Translations under genes and position numbers: made by a program
Assembly: GCF_014202415.1 (NCBI RefSeq)
Contig: NZ_JACHGR010000003.1
Coordinates: forward strand, 1 to 64,000
DNA: 64,000 nt
Direction of reading: 5' to 3'
Source of the DNA: Tolumonas osonensis
GTDB lineage: Bacteria > Pseudomonadota > Gammaproteobacteria > Enterobacterales > Aeromonadaceae
The notes under the pieces: model-generated
Seen by the model: the letters and a program-made list of their open reading frames with translations, nothing else
What the model was told of the DNA's origin: nothing
Database searches by the model: none
Part shown: piece by piece, positions 1-7,638 of the stretch
Layout: each line of letters begins with the position of its first letter
How positions within the stretch are numbered: position 1 is the stretch's first letter

Positions 1-288
1 CACCTGCCGCGCGTGTTGATGAGCCATACCCGCCCTGAGCCGATGCTGGGCGTGCTGCGCCGCATTGACAGCGGCCCCTCGAAGACGCGGGCTTTGGGCT
101 ACATCAACCGCGGCGGCACACTCGATGTGGCTGGAATGCTGATCGCCAACCGCTGCACCTGGGCGGACGCCATCTATGCGGCTGCGCAAGTGACCGGCTG
201 GAACAGTTCGCAGGTTGCTGCGGCCGCGACCGACGCGCGAATTTCAAGTGGTTCTGACGCGGTCCGCGGCGACCGCGCCGGTTCCTGA
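1..288 (+). CDS. C-terminal fragment of an unidentified protein (cut by window edge)
   Basis: The frame is open from base 1 (HLPRVLMSHTRPEPMLG...) to TGA at 286-288, so only the last 95 residues are present. Features are a conserved-looking block KTRALGYINRGGTLD and ANRCTWADAI, then a low-complexity Ala/Ser/Gly tail. I do not recognise the family with confidence. It lies 35 bp upstream of the metallo-beta-lactamase-fold gene on the same strand and is probably in the same operon. An internal ATG at position 19 is unlikely to be the true start, because coding-like sequence continues to the edge. Confidence 0.6.
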   Translation, partial: HLPRVLMSHTRPEPMLGVLRRIDSGPSKTRALGYINRGGTLDVAGMLIANRCTWADAIYAAAQVTGWNSSQVAAAATDARISSGSDAVRGDRAGS

Positions 289-323
289 TTTCACAACCCA
301 CCAACAAGAGAGGAGACAAATAC

Positions 324-1682
324 ATGCTCTCATTGACCAGCCTGGGTGGTGCCGGCACCGTCACCGGCTCCAAGCACCTTATCACCCATGGCAATACCCG
401 CATCCTGATCGACTGCGGACTGTTCCAGGGATTGAAAAACCTGCGCGAACTTAATTGGCAGCGCCTGGCCGTTGAACCCAAGGACATCGATGCGGTCGTA
501 CTGACGCATGCGCACCTGGATCATTGTGGGTATCTGCCCCGATTGGTGCTGGACGGGTTCCGCGGGAAGATTTTCTCGACCTCAGCCACGCGAGATGTCG
601 CCGAACTCATCCTGCTCGACAGTGCCTGGTTGCAAGAGAAGGACGCCGAGTTCGCCAATCGAAAAGGATTTTCCAAACACAAGCCAGCCCTTCCGCTGTA
701 TCGGGTTCGGGATGCAGAACGTGCGCTCCTGCAGTTCAAACCGGTGCCGCTGCATCAAGAGACGGAATTGCCGGGCAATGCCCGTCTACTGCTGCGCAGC
801 GCTGGTCACATTCTTGGGGCGGCGACGGTTCAGATCGACATTGGCGGCAAGCGTTTGGTGTTCTCCGGCGACCTGGGGCGCTATGACGATGTGGTCATGC
901 CTGATCCTGAACCCGTCACGGCAGCGGACTACATCATCATCGAGTCCACCTATGGCAATCGTCGTCATGACCGTTCCGATGCCGTCGAAGCGCTGGGCGA
1001 CATCATCGAGCGCACGACTCGCCGCGGAGGCACCGTAGTGATTCCCGCTTTTGCCGTTGGACGCGCGCAGTCGTTGATCTATGACCTATGGCTGTTGCGA
1101 CAGCGCGGTCGGCTCCGCACCGTGCCCGTCTATCTGGACAGTCCCATGGCCACCAGCGCAACTGCGCTGCTGCACCGCCATGCCGACGACCACAAGCTCG
1201 CACAACACGATTTCGAGGCGGCATTCTCAGAAGTCACATACATGCGCGACGTTGAAGAGTCCAAGGCGCTATCGGCGAATCGCTACCCCAAGGTGATTAT
1301 TTCCGCCAGCGGCATGGCCACCGGTGGCCGCGTGCTGCATCACATAGAAGCGTTTGGCGGCAGTCATCAGAACACGCTGCTGTTCTCTGGATTCCAGGCA
1401 GCAGGTACGCGCGGACGCAAGCTGCTTGAGGGCGCTCGCGAAGTCAAAATTCATGGGCGCTGGATGCCGATCAAGGCGGAGGTCGCCGAGCTTGCGATGT
1501 TGTCGGCTCATGCCGACAGCGATGAGCTGATGCGATGGCTGCGCAGCTTTACCAAGGCACCGGAAAGAGTGTTCATTGTTCACGGTGAATCCGATGCCTC
1601 CGAGGCGCTGCGCGAACGTATCCAGCGCGAACTCAATTGGCACGCATCGGTGTCCATGCAAAACCAGGAATTCGCCCTGTGA
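324..1682 (+). CDS. Metallo-beta-lactamase/beta-CASP fold RNase-like protein
   Basis: The 452-aa protein has the metallo-beta-lactamase signature HAHLDH at about residue 60 (LTHAHLDHCGYLP), a zinc-ligand His in SAGHILGAA, an Asp in FSGDLGR, and the beta-CASP/RMMBL C-terminal part (SASGMATGGRVLHHI, then LSAHADSDEL and VHGE). This is the CPSF/YSH1-like family of RNA endo- and exonucleases; its bacterial members are taken to act on RNA. AGAGAGGAG lies just upstream of the ATG. The stop codon overlaps the GTG start of the next gene, so the two are translationally coupled. All metal-binding motifs look intact. The physiological RNA target is unknown. Confidence 0.85.
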   Translation: MLSLTSLGGAGTVTGSKHLITHGNTRILIDCGLFQGLKNLRELNWQRLAVEPKDIDAVVLTHAHLDHCGYLPRLVLDGFRGKIFSTSATRDVAELILLDSAWLQEKDAEFANRKGFSKHKPALPLYRVRDAERALLQFKPVPLHQETELPGNARLLLRSAGHILGAATVQIDIGGKRLVFSGDLGRYDDVVMPDPEPVTAADYIIIESTYGNRRHDRSDAVEALGDIIERTTRRGGTVVIPAFAVGRAQSLIYDLWLLRQRGRLRTVPVYLDSPMATSATALLHRHADDHKLAQHDFEAAFSEVTYMRDVEESKALSANRYPKVIISASGMATGGRVLHHIEAFGGSHQNTLLFSGFQAAGTRGRKLLEGAREVKIHGRWMPIKAEVAELAMLSAHADSDELMRWLRSFTKAPERVFIVHGESDASEALRERIQRELNWHASVSMQNQEFAL

Positions 1683-3196
1683 GTGCCCGCATCACCCCCC
1701 AGACACCCGCCTTGCAAGCATTGCGCATGCGACTGCATGCCCAGCATCAACCCGTCGTCTTGATGCGTACCGATTGCCATGTCTGCCGTGCCGAAGGGCT
1801 GGCACCGCGGTCACAGGTACTGATCATTGCCGGCGACCGCACTGTGCAAGCGCTACTGTACCAAATCGACAGCGATCTGCTCAAAACCGGACAGATCGCT
1901 CTGTCCGAGGCCGCCTGGGATGCCCTGGACATTCATGAGGGCGATCTTGTGCAGGTTCGGCATCCTCCGCTGCTCGAATCGTTGTCGGCCGTGCGTGCGC
2001 GAATTCACGGCCACCGACTGCAAACGACGGAGTTGCAGGCGATCGTCCGTGATGTGGTCGATGGTCGCTATACCGATGTCGCACTTTCGGCCTTCCTGAC
2101 CGCAACGGCGGTACTGCCTCTGGATATGCAAGAGACCATCCATCTCACCCGTGCGATGGTCGATGTCGGAGATCACCTGCAATGGCAGGCTCCGATTGTT
2201 GTGGACAAGCATTGCGTGGGCGGATTACCGGGAAATCGCACCACGCCGTTGGTGGTTGCCATCGCCGCAGCCAATGGATTGGTGATGCCCAAGACCTCAT
2301 CACGCGCCATCACCTCTCCCGCTGGCACCGCGGACACCATGGAAACGCTGGCTCCTGTAGACCTGGACCTGGATACGCTCAGAAAGGTCGTGGAGAAAGA
2401 GGGTGGATGCGTGGCGTGGGGCGGCGCGATGCACCTCAGCCCCGCGGACGACATCTTCGTGCGTATTGAGCGTGAACTGGATATCGACACGCAAGGACAA
2501 CTGATTGCCTCGGTGTTATCCAAGAAGATTGCAGCAGGGGCGACCCACATCGTGATCGATATTCCGGTTGGGCCAACCGCAAAAGTCCGCAGCCGGGAAA
2601 CTGCCGAGCATCTTGCGCATCACCTTTCGGAAGTCGCCGCGTCATTTGGCCTTGTATTGCGTTGCCTGTTTACAGACGGGAATCAGCCTGTCGGCAGAGG
2701 TATCGGCCCGGCGTTGGAGGCGCGCGACGTGTTGGCCGTATTGCGCAACGAGGCGGATGCGCCGCAAGACCTATGTGACCGCGTGGCGTTGGTCGCGGGC
2801 GCGGTGCTTGAGCTTGGCGGTGTCGCCAAAGAAGGGGACGGACTTCGGTTGGCTCACGAGACGATCAGCAGTGGCCGCGCCTGGGAAAAATTTCAGAGAA
2901 TCTGCGCGGCTCAGGGGGGATTTCGTGAGCCGCCCCAAGCTCTCTATGTCGAACCGCTTTTGGCAACCACTTCAGGCCGAGCAGTACACATCGACAACCG
3001 TAAGCTGTCCCGTTTAGCCAAATTAGCCGGAGCGCCTGAGAGTCCAGCCGCAGGGATTCAATTGCAAGTGCGCTTAGGTGACGAGGTAACACGCGGACAA
3101 TCATTGATGTTTTTGCATGCGCAAACCTCTGGAGAGATGGCCTATGCACTCGCATACGTGCATGACATTGGTGACATCGTAAAGATTGAACCTTAG
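1679..3196 (+). CDS. Thymidine/AMP phosphorylase family protein
   Basis: This 505-aa protein of the DeoA/AMP phosphorylase family cleaves nucleosides or nucleotides with phosphate. The phosphorylase core motifs are present: DKHCVGGLPGNRTTP (phosphate-binding) and KTSSRAITSPAGTADTME. An N-terminal extension of about 80 residues ahead of the core is characteristic of the longer archaeal-type AMP phosphorylases rather than of the roughly 440-aa DeoA. I chose the GTG at 1679 because it overlaps the upstream TGA as GTGA; an in-frame TTG at 1637 would bury the start inside the upstream gene. The substrate (AMP, CMP/UMP or thymidine) cannot be fixed from the sequence. Pairing with an RNase-like enzyme suggests recycling of RNA-derived nucleotides (inference). 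Confidence 0.85.
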   Translation: MSARITPQTPALQALRMRLHAQHQPVVLMRTDCHVCRAEGLAPRSQVLIIAGDRTVQALLYQIDSDLLKTGQIALSEAAWDALDIHEGDLVQVRHPPLLESLSAVRARIHGHRLQTTELQAIVRDVVDGRYTDVALSAFLTATAVLPLDMQETIHLTRAMVDVGDHLQWQAPIVVDKHCVGGLPGNRTTPLVVAIAAANGLVMPKTSSRAITSPAGTADTMETLAPVDLDLDTLRKVVEKEGGCVAWGGAMHLSPADDIFVRIERELDIDTQGQLIASVLSKKIAAGATHIVIDIPVGPTAKVRSRETAEHLAHHLSEVAASFGLVLRCLFTDGNQPVGRGIGPALEARDVLAVLRNEADAPQDLCDRVALVAGAVLELGGVAKEGDGLRLAHETISSGRAWEKFQRICAAQGGFREPPQALYVEPLLATTSGRAVHIDNRKLSRLAKLAGAPESPAAGIQLQVRLGDEVTRGQSLMFLHAQTSGEMAYALAYVHDIGDIVKIEP

Positions 3197-3382
3197 CGCC
3201 GTAGATAAACAGGGCTCTTGAATGCTCAGTCAAACACAGCCCGGCCTCTCGTTTGGAAAAGTTGAACGCCTACATCTCGTGCTCAAAGAGCATATGCAAA
3301 AAACATCGCCTAGAAGTTTTCAACCTGCATAGCGTGGAGCAAATAGAAGGAGGTCGTCAGCGTCTGAATAGGAACATTGCTC

Positions 3383-4273
3383 ATGGAACTGCGACACCTG
3401 CGTTGCTTTATCGTTTTGGCCGAAGAGCTTCATTTCACACGGGCCGCCGAGCGCCTGCATATCGAGCAACCCCCTTTATCTCGCGCCATCAAAGAGCTTG
3501 AAGACGAACTGGGGGTGGTACTTTTCGACCGAAATCGCCGTGGAACCGTTCTGACCGCAGCAGGTGCTGCCTTCTTGCAGGATATTCGACGCCTGTTCAC
3601 CGTCCTGGAGCAGGCACGAGAAAACGCCAAGGCTGTCGCCTCAGGCTTGCGAGGCAGCTTGCGCATTGCAGTGTCCGATGGTGCGATCGATCCTCGACTG
3701 TCAGCATTTCTGGTCCGCTGCCGCGCAGAGGAACCGGAGATAGAGATACGCCTATCCGAGGTGCCGTTGGCCGAGCAGCTACGCGGCTTGCGGTCAGGCG
3801 ACTTCACGATCGGATTCGCGCACACGGCCGAAGTCGGTGACGACATTGTTGCCGAACCCATCTGGCGGGATCCGTTGGTGATCGCCGTGCCAGCTCGGCA
3901 CGCGCTGCTCGTCCACAAGAAGGTCCCACTTCATGAACTCCGGGGGCATCCGCTTGTCTTGTGCGACCCTCACGCATGCGAGGGGTACTGCCGCGAATTG
4001 GGGCGGCTCTTGCAGGTGCTGGAGCACAAGCTGAACATCGTCGAGGAAGTGTCTTCGCTGGACATGATGCTCACGCTGGTCGGTGCAGGATATGGCGTCG
4101 GCTTCATGACGGCGACCAAGATTCCGGTCTGCCAATGGCCGGATGTGGTGATTCGTCCCTTGGCGATGGATTCCGCGGTGATCACCACCTACTTGCTTCG
4201 GCCTGAAAGCAACAGTTTGTCGGCTTCGCTGGAGCGGTTTATCGCTCGGTTACGCGACTCGTCCGACGGTTGA
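3383..4273 (+). CDS. LysR-family transcriptional regulator
   Basis: This 296-aa protein starts MELRHLRCFIVLAEELHFTRAAERLH, the typical LysR winged helix-turn-helix, followed by QPPLSRAIKELEDELGVVLFDR. The effector-binding domain covers the rest, with the common GAGYGVGFM block near residue 230. The ATG at 3383 matches the family N-terminus; an upstream in-frame TTG (3377) adds only two residues. It follows the phosphorylase gene after 186 bp, so it probably has its own promoter. Effector and targets are unknown; the neighbouring RNase/phosphorylase genes are candidates. Confidence 0.88.
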   Translation: MELRHLRCFIVLAEELHFTRAAERLHIEQPPLSRAIKELEDELGVVLFDRNRRGTVLTAAGAAFLQDIRRLFTVLEQARENAKAVASGLRGSLRIAVSDGAIDPRLSAFLVRCRAEEPEIEIRLSEVPLAEQLRGLRSGDFTIGFAHTAEVGDDIVAEPIWRDPLVIAVPARHALLVHKKVPLHELRGHPLVLCDPHACEGYCRELGRLLQVLEHKLNIVEEVSSLDMMLTLVGAGYGVGFMTATKIPVCQWPDVVIRPLAMDSAVITTYLLRPESNSLSASLERFIARLRDSSDG

Positions 4274-4296
4274 CGGAGTCCTGCCGGCGGACATCC

Positions 4297-4590
4297 TCAA
4301 GGATCGGTTTCGGCACGCAGATTGCGTTCGGTCGCCGTCATCAGTTCAGCCGCGCTTATCCTGAGCGCCGTAGAAATTCTCAGTATGAGAGGCAGTGTGG
4401 GCACGTGCTCACCGCGCTCGATCTTGCCCATGTGCGAGCGCGAGATGACTGCCCGAGACGCGAACTCGTCTTGCGCGACTCCCTGAGCGACGCGGGCAGC
4501 GCGCACGGCCTGTCCGAAGGCCAACGCCGACTCGGATTCATACGTTGATGTGCCAGTAGGGCGGCCTGGCTGGATTGTTGATTTCTGCAT
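4297..4590 (-). CDS. Xre/Cro-like helix-turn-helix regulator
   Basis: The small 97-aa protein has an HTH_3 domain at about residues 28-82 (FGQAVRAARVAQGVAQDEFASRAVISRSHMGKIERGEHVPTL), the classic phage-repressor fold. It has a short basic N-terminal tail and no other domain. It was evidently divergent from the LysR-like gene at 5818, but an IS630-family element now begins immediately upstream of its ATG. The native promoter and ribosome-binding region have been moved 1.1 kb away, so expression is probably altered or lost, although the reading frame is intact. In such elements these proteins often regulate transfer or neighbouring genes (inference). Confidence 0.8.
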   Translation of the reverse strand: MQKSTIQPGRPTGTSTYESESALAFGQAVRAARVAQGVAQDEFASRAVISRSHMGKIERGEHVPTLPLILRISTALRISAAELMTATERNLRAETDP

Positions 4591-5700
4591 TATTAACCCG
4601 GCCCTTAAATATATTCACTGCGCAGCATACGCAGCGGCCGGGTGCTGGAAGTAGGACCGGACACGCTCGGGGAGCGAGGCGATGCGGTCCATGATGGCGT
4701 GAGCCTTCTTCAAGAGCTGCGAATCATCGCGGCTGGGCGGCTCCAGGCGCAGCGCGGTCTTGAAGTCGTGATTCAGGTATTCGTCCGGATTGGACTCGGG
4801 CGCATAGGGTGGCAAGTAGAACAGCTCGATCTGCGCGGCACGCGGCTCGACCCAGGCCCGGACGAGCTTGGCGTGATGCACCCGCAGGTTGTCGACGATC
4901 AGGAACACCTTGCTCGCCGCACTGGTGATCAGTCGCTCGAGAAACTCGATGAAACGTTCGGCGTTGATCGTGCCCTCGACGATCTGGAAGGCGATCTCGC
5001 CCCGATTGGTGATGGCCGAGATCATCGACAGCTTGGCCCAGCGGGCCGATGCCTCGAGCACGGGCGTGCGGCCGGCCGGCGCAAAGCCTCGAATCCAGTT
5101 CGTGTCCTCCTTGACCGCCGTTTCATCGGCCCAGTAGATGACCGCGCCTTCGGCCTTGGCGCGCGCGGCAATGGCCGGGTAGCGCTCGCGCAGCCAAGCC
5201 TGGACCAGATCGTTGCGCTGCTCCATCGCCTTCTTGACCGGGCGCTGGGCGGTGTAGCCCCAGCGCTTCAGATACTTGCCCACGAGGCGATCGGACAACT
5301 GCAGTCCAAATTGCTGCTCCACCAAGGCCTGGATCGCCCGCCGAGTCCACAGGGCGAAAGGCAAGCTCAGCTGTTCGGGCACCGCAGCCACGATGCGCTG
5401 CCGTACCCAAACCTCCTGCGCCATCGTCAGCTTCCGGCAGGCCCCATAGGGACGGCCTCGCGTCTTCTCGACCAACGCCCCGGCACCGTCCCTGCGCGCC
5501 TTCCTCAGCCACGCCTGCACCGTGCGCACATGGACGCCGGCGATCTTCGCCAGCTCCACGCCGTTCATTCCAGACTGCGTATTCAGGCGCAGCACCATCT
5601 TGCGCAGCGTCTCGCGCCCTTCAGGACCCAGCTTGCGTGCATCGATCTTTTCCATGCACACATTATAGAGAAAACAGCCTATTTAAGGGCCGGGTTAATA
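4591..5700. mobile_element. IS630-family insertion sequence
   Basis: The element is bounded by perfect 21-bp inverted repeats at 4591-4611 and 5680-5700 (beginning TATTAACCCGGCCCTTAAAT). The outermost TA dinucleotides are the expected TA target duplication of IS630 elements, so the element proper is about 4593-5698. It encodes one DDE transposase on the minus strand. It separates the Xre gene from its former upstream region, which continues at 5701. Confidence 0.92.
4615..5661 (-). CDS. IS630-family transposase
   Basis: This is a 348-aa transposase. The N-terminus has a winged helix-turn-helix (GVELAKIAGVHVRTVQAWLRKA), followed by a linker with GRPYG. The catalytic DDE triad of the IS630/Tc1-mariner superfamily is visible: Asp in IYWADET, Asp in LIVDNLRVHH and Glu in APESNPDEYLN. 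A single uninterrupted reading frame fills the space between the inverted repeats. Length and motifs are complete, so the element could be active. Confidence 0.93.
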   Translation of the reverse strand: MCMEKIDARKLGPEGRETLRKMVLRLNTQSGMNGVELAKIAGVHVRTVQAWLRKARRDGAGALVEKTRGRPYGACRKLTMAQEVWVRQRIVAAVPEQLSLPFALWTRRAIQALVEQQFGLQLSDRLVGKYLKRWGYTAQRPVKKAMEQRNDLVQAWLRERYPAIAARAKAEGAVIYWADETAVKEDTNWIRGFAPAGRTPVLEASARWAKLSMISAITNRGEIAFQIVEGTINAERFIEFLERLITSAASKVFLIVDNLRVHHAKLVRAWVEPRAAQIELFYLPPYAPESNPDEYLNHDFKTALRLEPPSRDDSQLLKKAHAIMDRIASLPERVRSYFQHPAAAYAAQ

Positions 5701-5817
5701 GCAGAAGCGTCAAACAATCTTCCAAAATTAACCACGTTATTTTTAACGACGTTAAACTTCACTCTTAACCACGATGTTGGTTCGCCTTCCTGGCCAGATC
5801 GCTTCTTGGGGGTCCTC

Positions 5818-6471
5818 ATGCATGCCACCAGCCAGTTTTCTCATTTCAGGCTTGCTATAGCACCCGGGGTGCCGTCCTCATGCCTCTCCACGCTTCTCGC
5901 CCTGCAGCGCACGGAAGAGCCGGACACCCCCATCGCCTTCTTTGAAGCCTCGGGTGACGACCTGGTGATCGGCCTTGAAGAAGGCCGCTATGACGCAGGA
6001 ATATCGCTTCGGCACGTGAGTGCTCCGTTCCTGAGAAGCCAGCCTTTGTGGATCGATAACATGGCTGTCGCCATGCCATTGCGGTCTTCCTTGCTTGGCC
6101 GGGCAACGCTCACGACCGCCGAGGTTCTGGACTACCCCGGGTTTCGCTGGCAAGCAGAGACCTGCCCGCTGCTGGATCAGCGGTTGTCCTCCTTCCCGCC
6201 GCTGAGCGAGCAGAGCATGCAGCATGTCACTTCGTTTGAGATTTTGGCGCTATGGGTCGCCGCTGGCTATGGCGTCGGGATCTCTGCGCAATCGCGTATT
6301 GAGCGCGCCCATGCCTGGGGCATCACCATGCGGCCGCTTTCTGATGCTCCCTACGAGGTCGTGACACATCTGCAGCGGCCCAGGGAGCGAGCCAGCGCCA
6401 TTTCTGAGCTGTTCGAGCGCAGGGCGATGCAGGTTGCCAAAGATAGCGCGGCCTACTCGAATACCCGATAG
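5818..6471 (+). CDS. LysR substrate-binding-domain protein without DNA-binding domain
   Basis: The 217-aa protein reads like the effector-binding half of a LysR regulator (FSHFRLAIAPGVPSSCLSTLL..., LWVAAGYGVGISAQSRIERA) with no helix-turn-helix in front. ATG at 5818 is the first in-frame start after the IS end. The same frame runs unbroken through the IS complement, but that longer ORF is an artefact. The gene faces away from the Xre gene, which may have supplied the DNA-binding function before the IS insertion (inference). Alternatively it is a truncated LysR remnant. No other domain is seen. Confidence 0.65.
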   Translation: MHATSQFSHFRLAIAPGVPSSCLSTLLALQRTEEPDTPIAFFEASGDDLVIGLEEGRYDAGISLRHVSAPFLRSQPLWIDNMAVAMPLRSSLLGRATLTTAEVLDYPGFRWQAETCPLLDQRLSSFPPLSEQSMQHVTSFEILALWVAAGYGVGISAQSRIERAHAWGITMRPLSDAPYEVVTHLQRPRERASAISELFERRAMQVAKDSAAYSNTR

Positions 6472-6628
6472 CTCACTCGCGCTGCGTGCTCTCCACTCAG
6501 ATGCCGATGCCAGGCATCCGTAATCGGCGCGGGAATTCACTGCTTCCTGGTAATTGCAACGGCACGCGCTGTCAATGCGCCAGCATCGCGTTTTCATCTC
6601 TGGCAACATGACGAATTAAACCGGCCTT

Positions 6629-7601
6629 ATGGAGATGCCAATGGTTGGAAGTAGTTGGGACCGAGTACCCATCGACTCGCAAAGCATCGATGCGCCACTG
6701 TCGCGCGCGGCGGTGTTTCTCACATTGACGGTCGCCGAGGGCCGAGAGTCCCTGCAGGCGGTCGCCGGCGTCCTGGACGGCCTGGACGACCTGATCAAGA
6801 CGGTGGGCTTTCTTCGCGATCTCAACGGCCGGCTGTCGTGCATCACCGCCCTGGGATCGGCGCTGTGGGACCGTTTCCAGGCCGGAAGGCGCCCGAAAGA
6901 ACTGCGTCCCTTCGCACCCATCAAGGGCGCGAAGCACACCGCGCCGGCCACGCCCGGCTCATATCCGGGCCGAGGGCGAGGACCTCTGCTTTGAATTCGA
7001 GCGCCTGCTGTTGGACCAATTGGGCAGCAGCGTGACGGTGGCCGACGAGGTGGCGTGCTTTCGCTATTTCGACTCCCGCGATCTCCTTGGCTTCGTCGAT
7101 GGCACAGCCAATCCGACCGGGCACGAAATCGGCGCATCCACGCTGGTCGGCAGTGAGGATCAGGAATTCGCCGGCGGGAGCTACGTGGTGGTGCAGATGT
7201 ATCTGCATCAAATGCAGCCGTGGGCTCGGCTTCCCGAGGACCAGCAAGAGCAGATCATCGGCCGGGAGATCGTCAGCAATATCGAATTGCCCGATGCGAC
7301 GAGCGGCCAGAAGTCGCACAAGACCCTCGCCACGATCGTGGGTGCTGACGGTACCGAGCACGACATCCTGCGCGACAACATGCCCTTTGGCCGCCCCGGC
7401 CAAGGCGAATACGGCACCTACTTCATCGGCTACTCCAGGCATCTGTGCGTCACGCAGAAGATGCTGAAGCGCATGTTCCTCGGCGATCCGCCGGGCATGA
7501 ACGACCGCCTGCTCGATTTCTCGACGGCGCACACTGGTGCCGTGTTCTTTGCGTCCGCCCCGCGCACGCTGAGCGAACTCGTGCAGGCTGTACAAGCGTA
7601 G
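6629..7601 (+). pseudogene. DyP-type peroxidase, frameshifted
   Basis: Two frames together form one YfeX-like dye-decolorizing peroxidase of about 320 residues. The first half (6629-about 6958) carries the N-terminal ferredoxin-like domain and ends HTAPATPG. The second half (from about 6960 in another frame) resumes HIRAEGEDLCFEFERLLLDQ and includes the family GFVDGTANP motif, the heme-ligand His in QKSHKT and the distal Arg in MPFGRPG. By comparison with the family (PATPGDLxxHIRAE) roughly four codons are missing and one base is left over, consistent with a small out-of-frame deletion at 6958-6960. Translation from 7011 would give only the heme-binding half. The family oxidises substrates with H2O2; this copy is probably inactive. 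Confidence 0.75.
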
Positions 7602-7638
7602 CGCGGGGGCCGCAAGGCGCCCGCAAGGGCTGGTAGCC

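Noticed and set aside
4642-6471. 609-codon plus-strand ORF
   Set aside because: Its first two thirds are the antisense of the IS630 transposase; only the part from 5818 is a gene.
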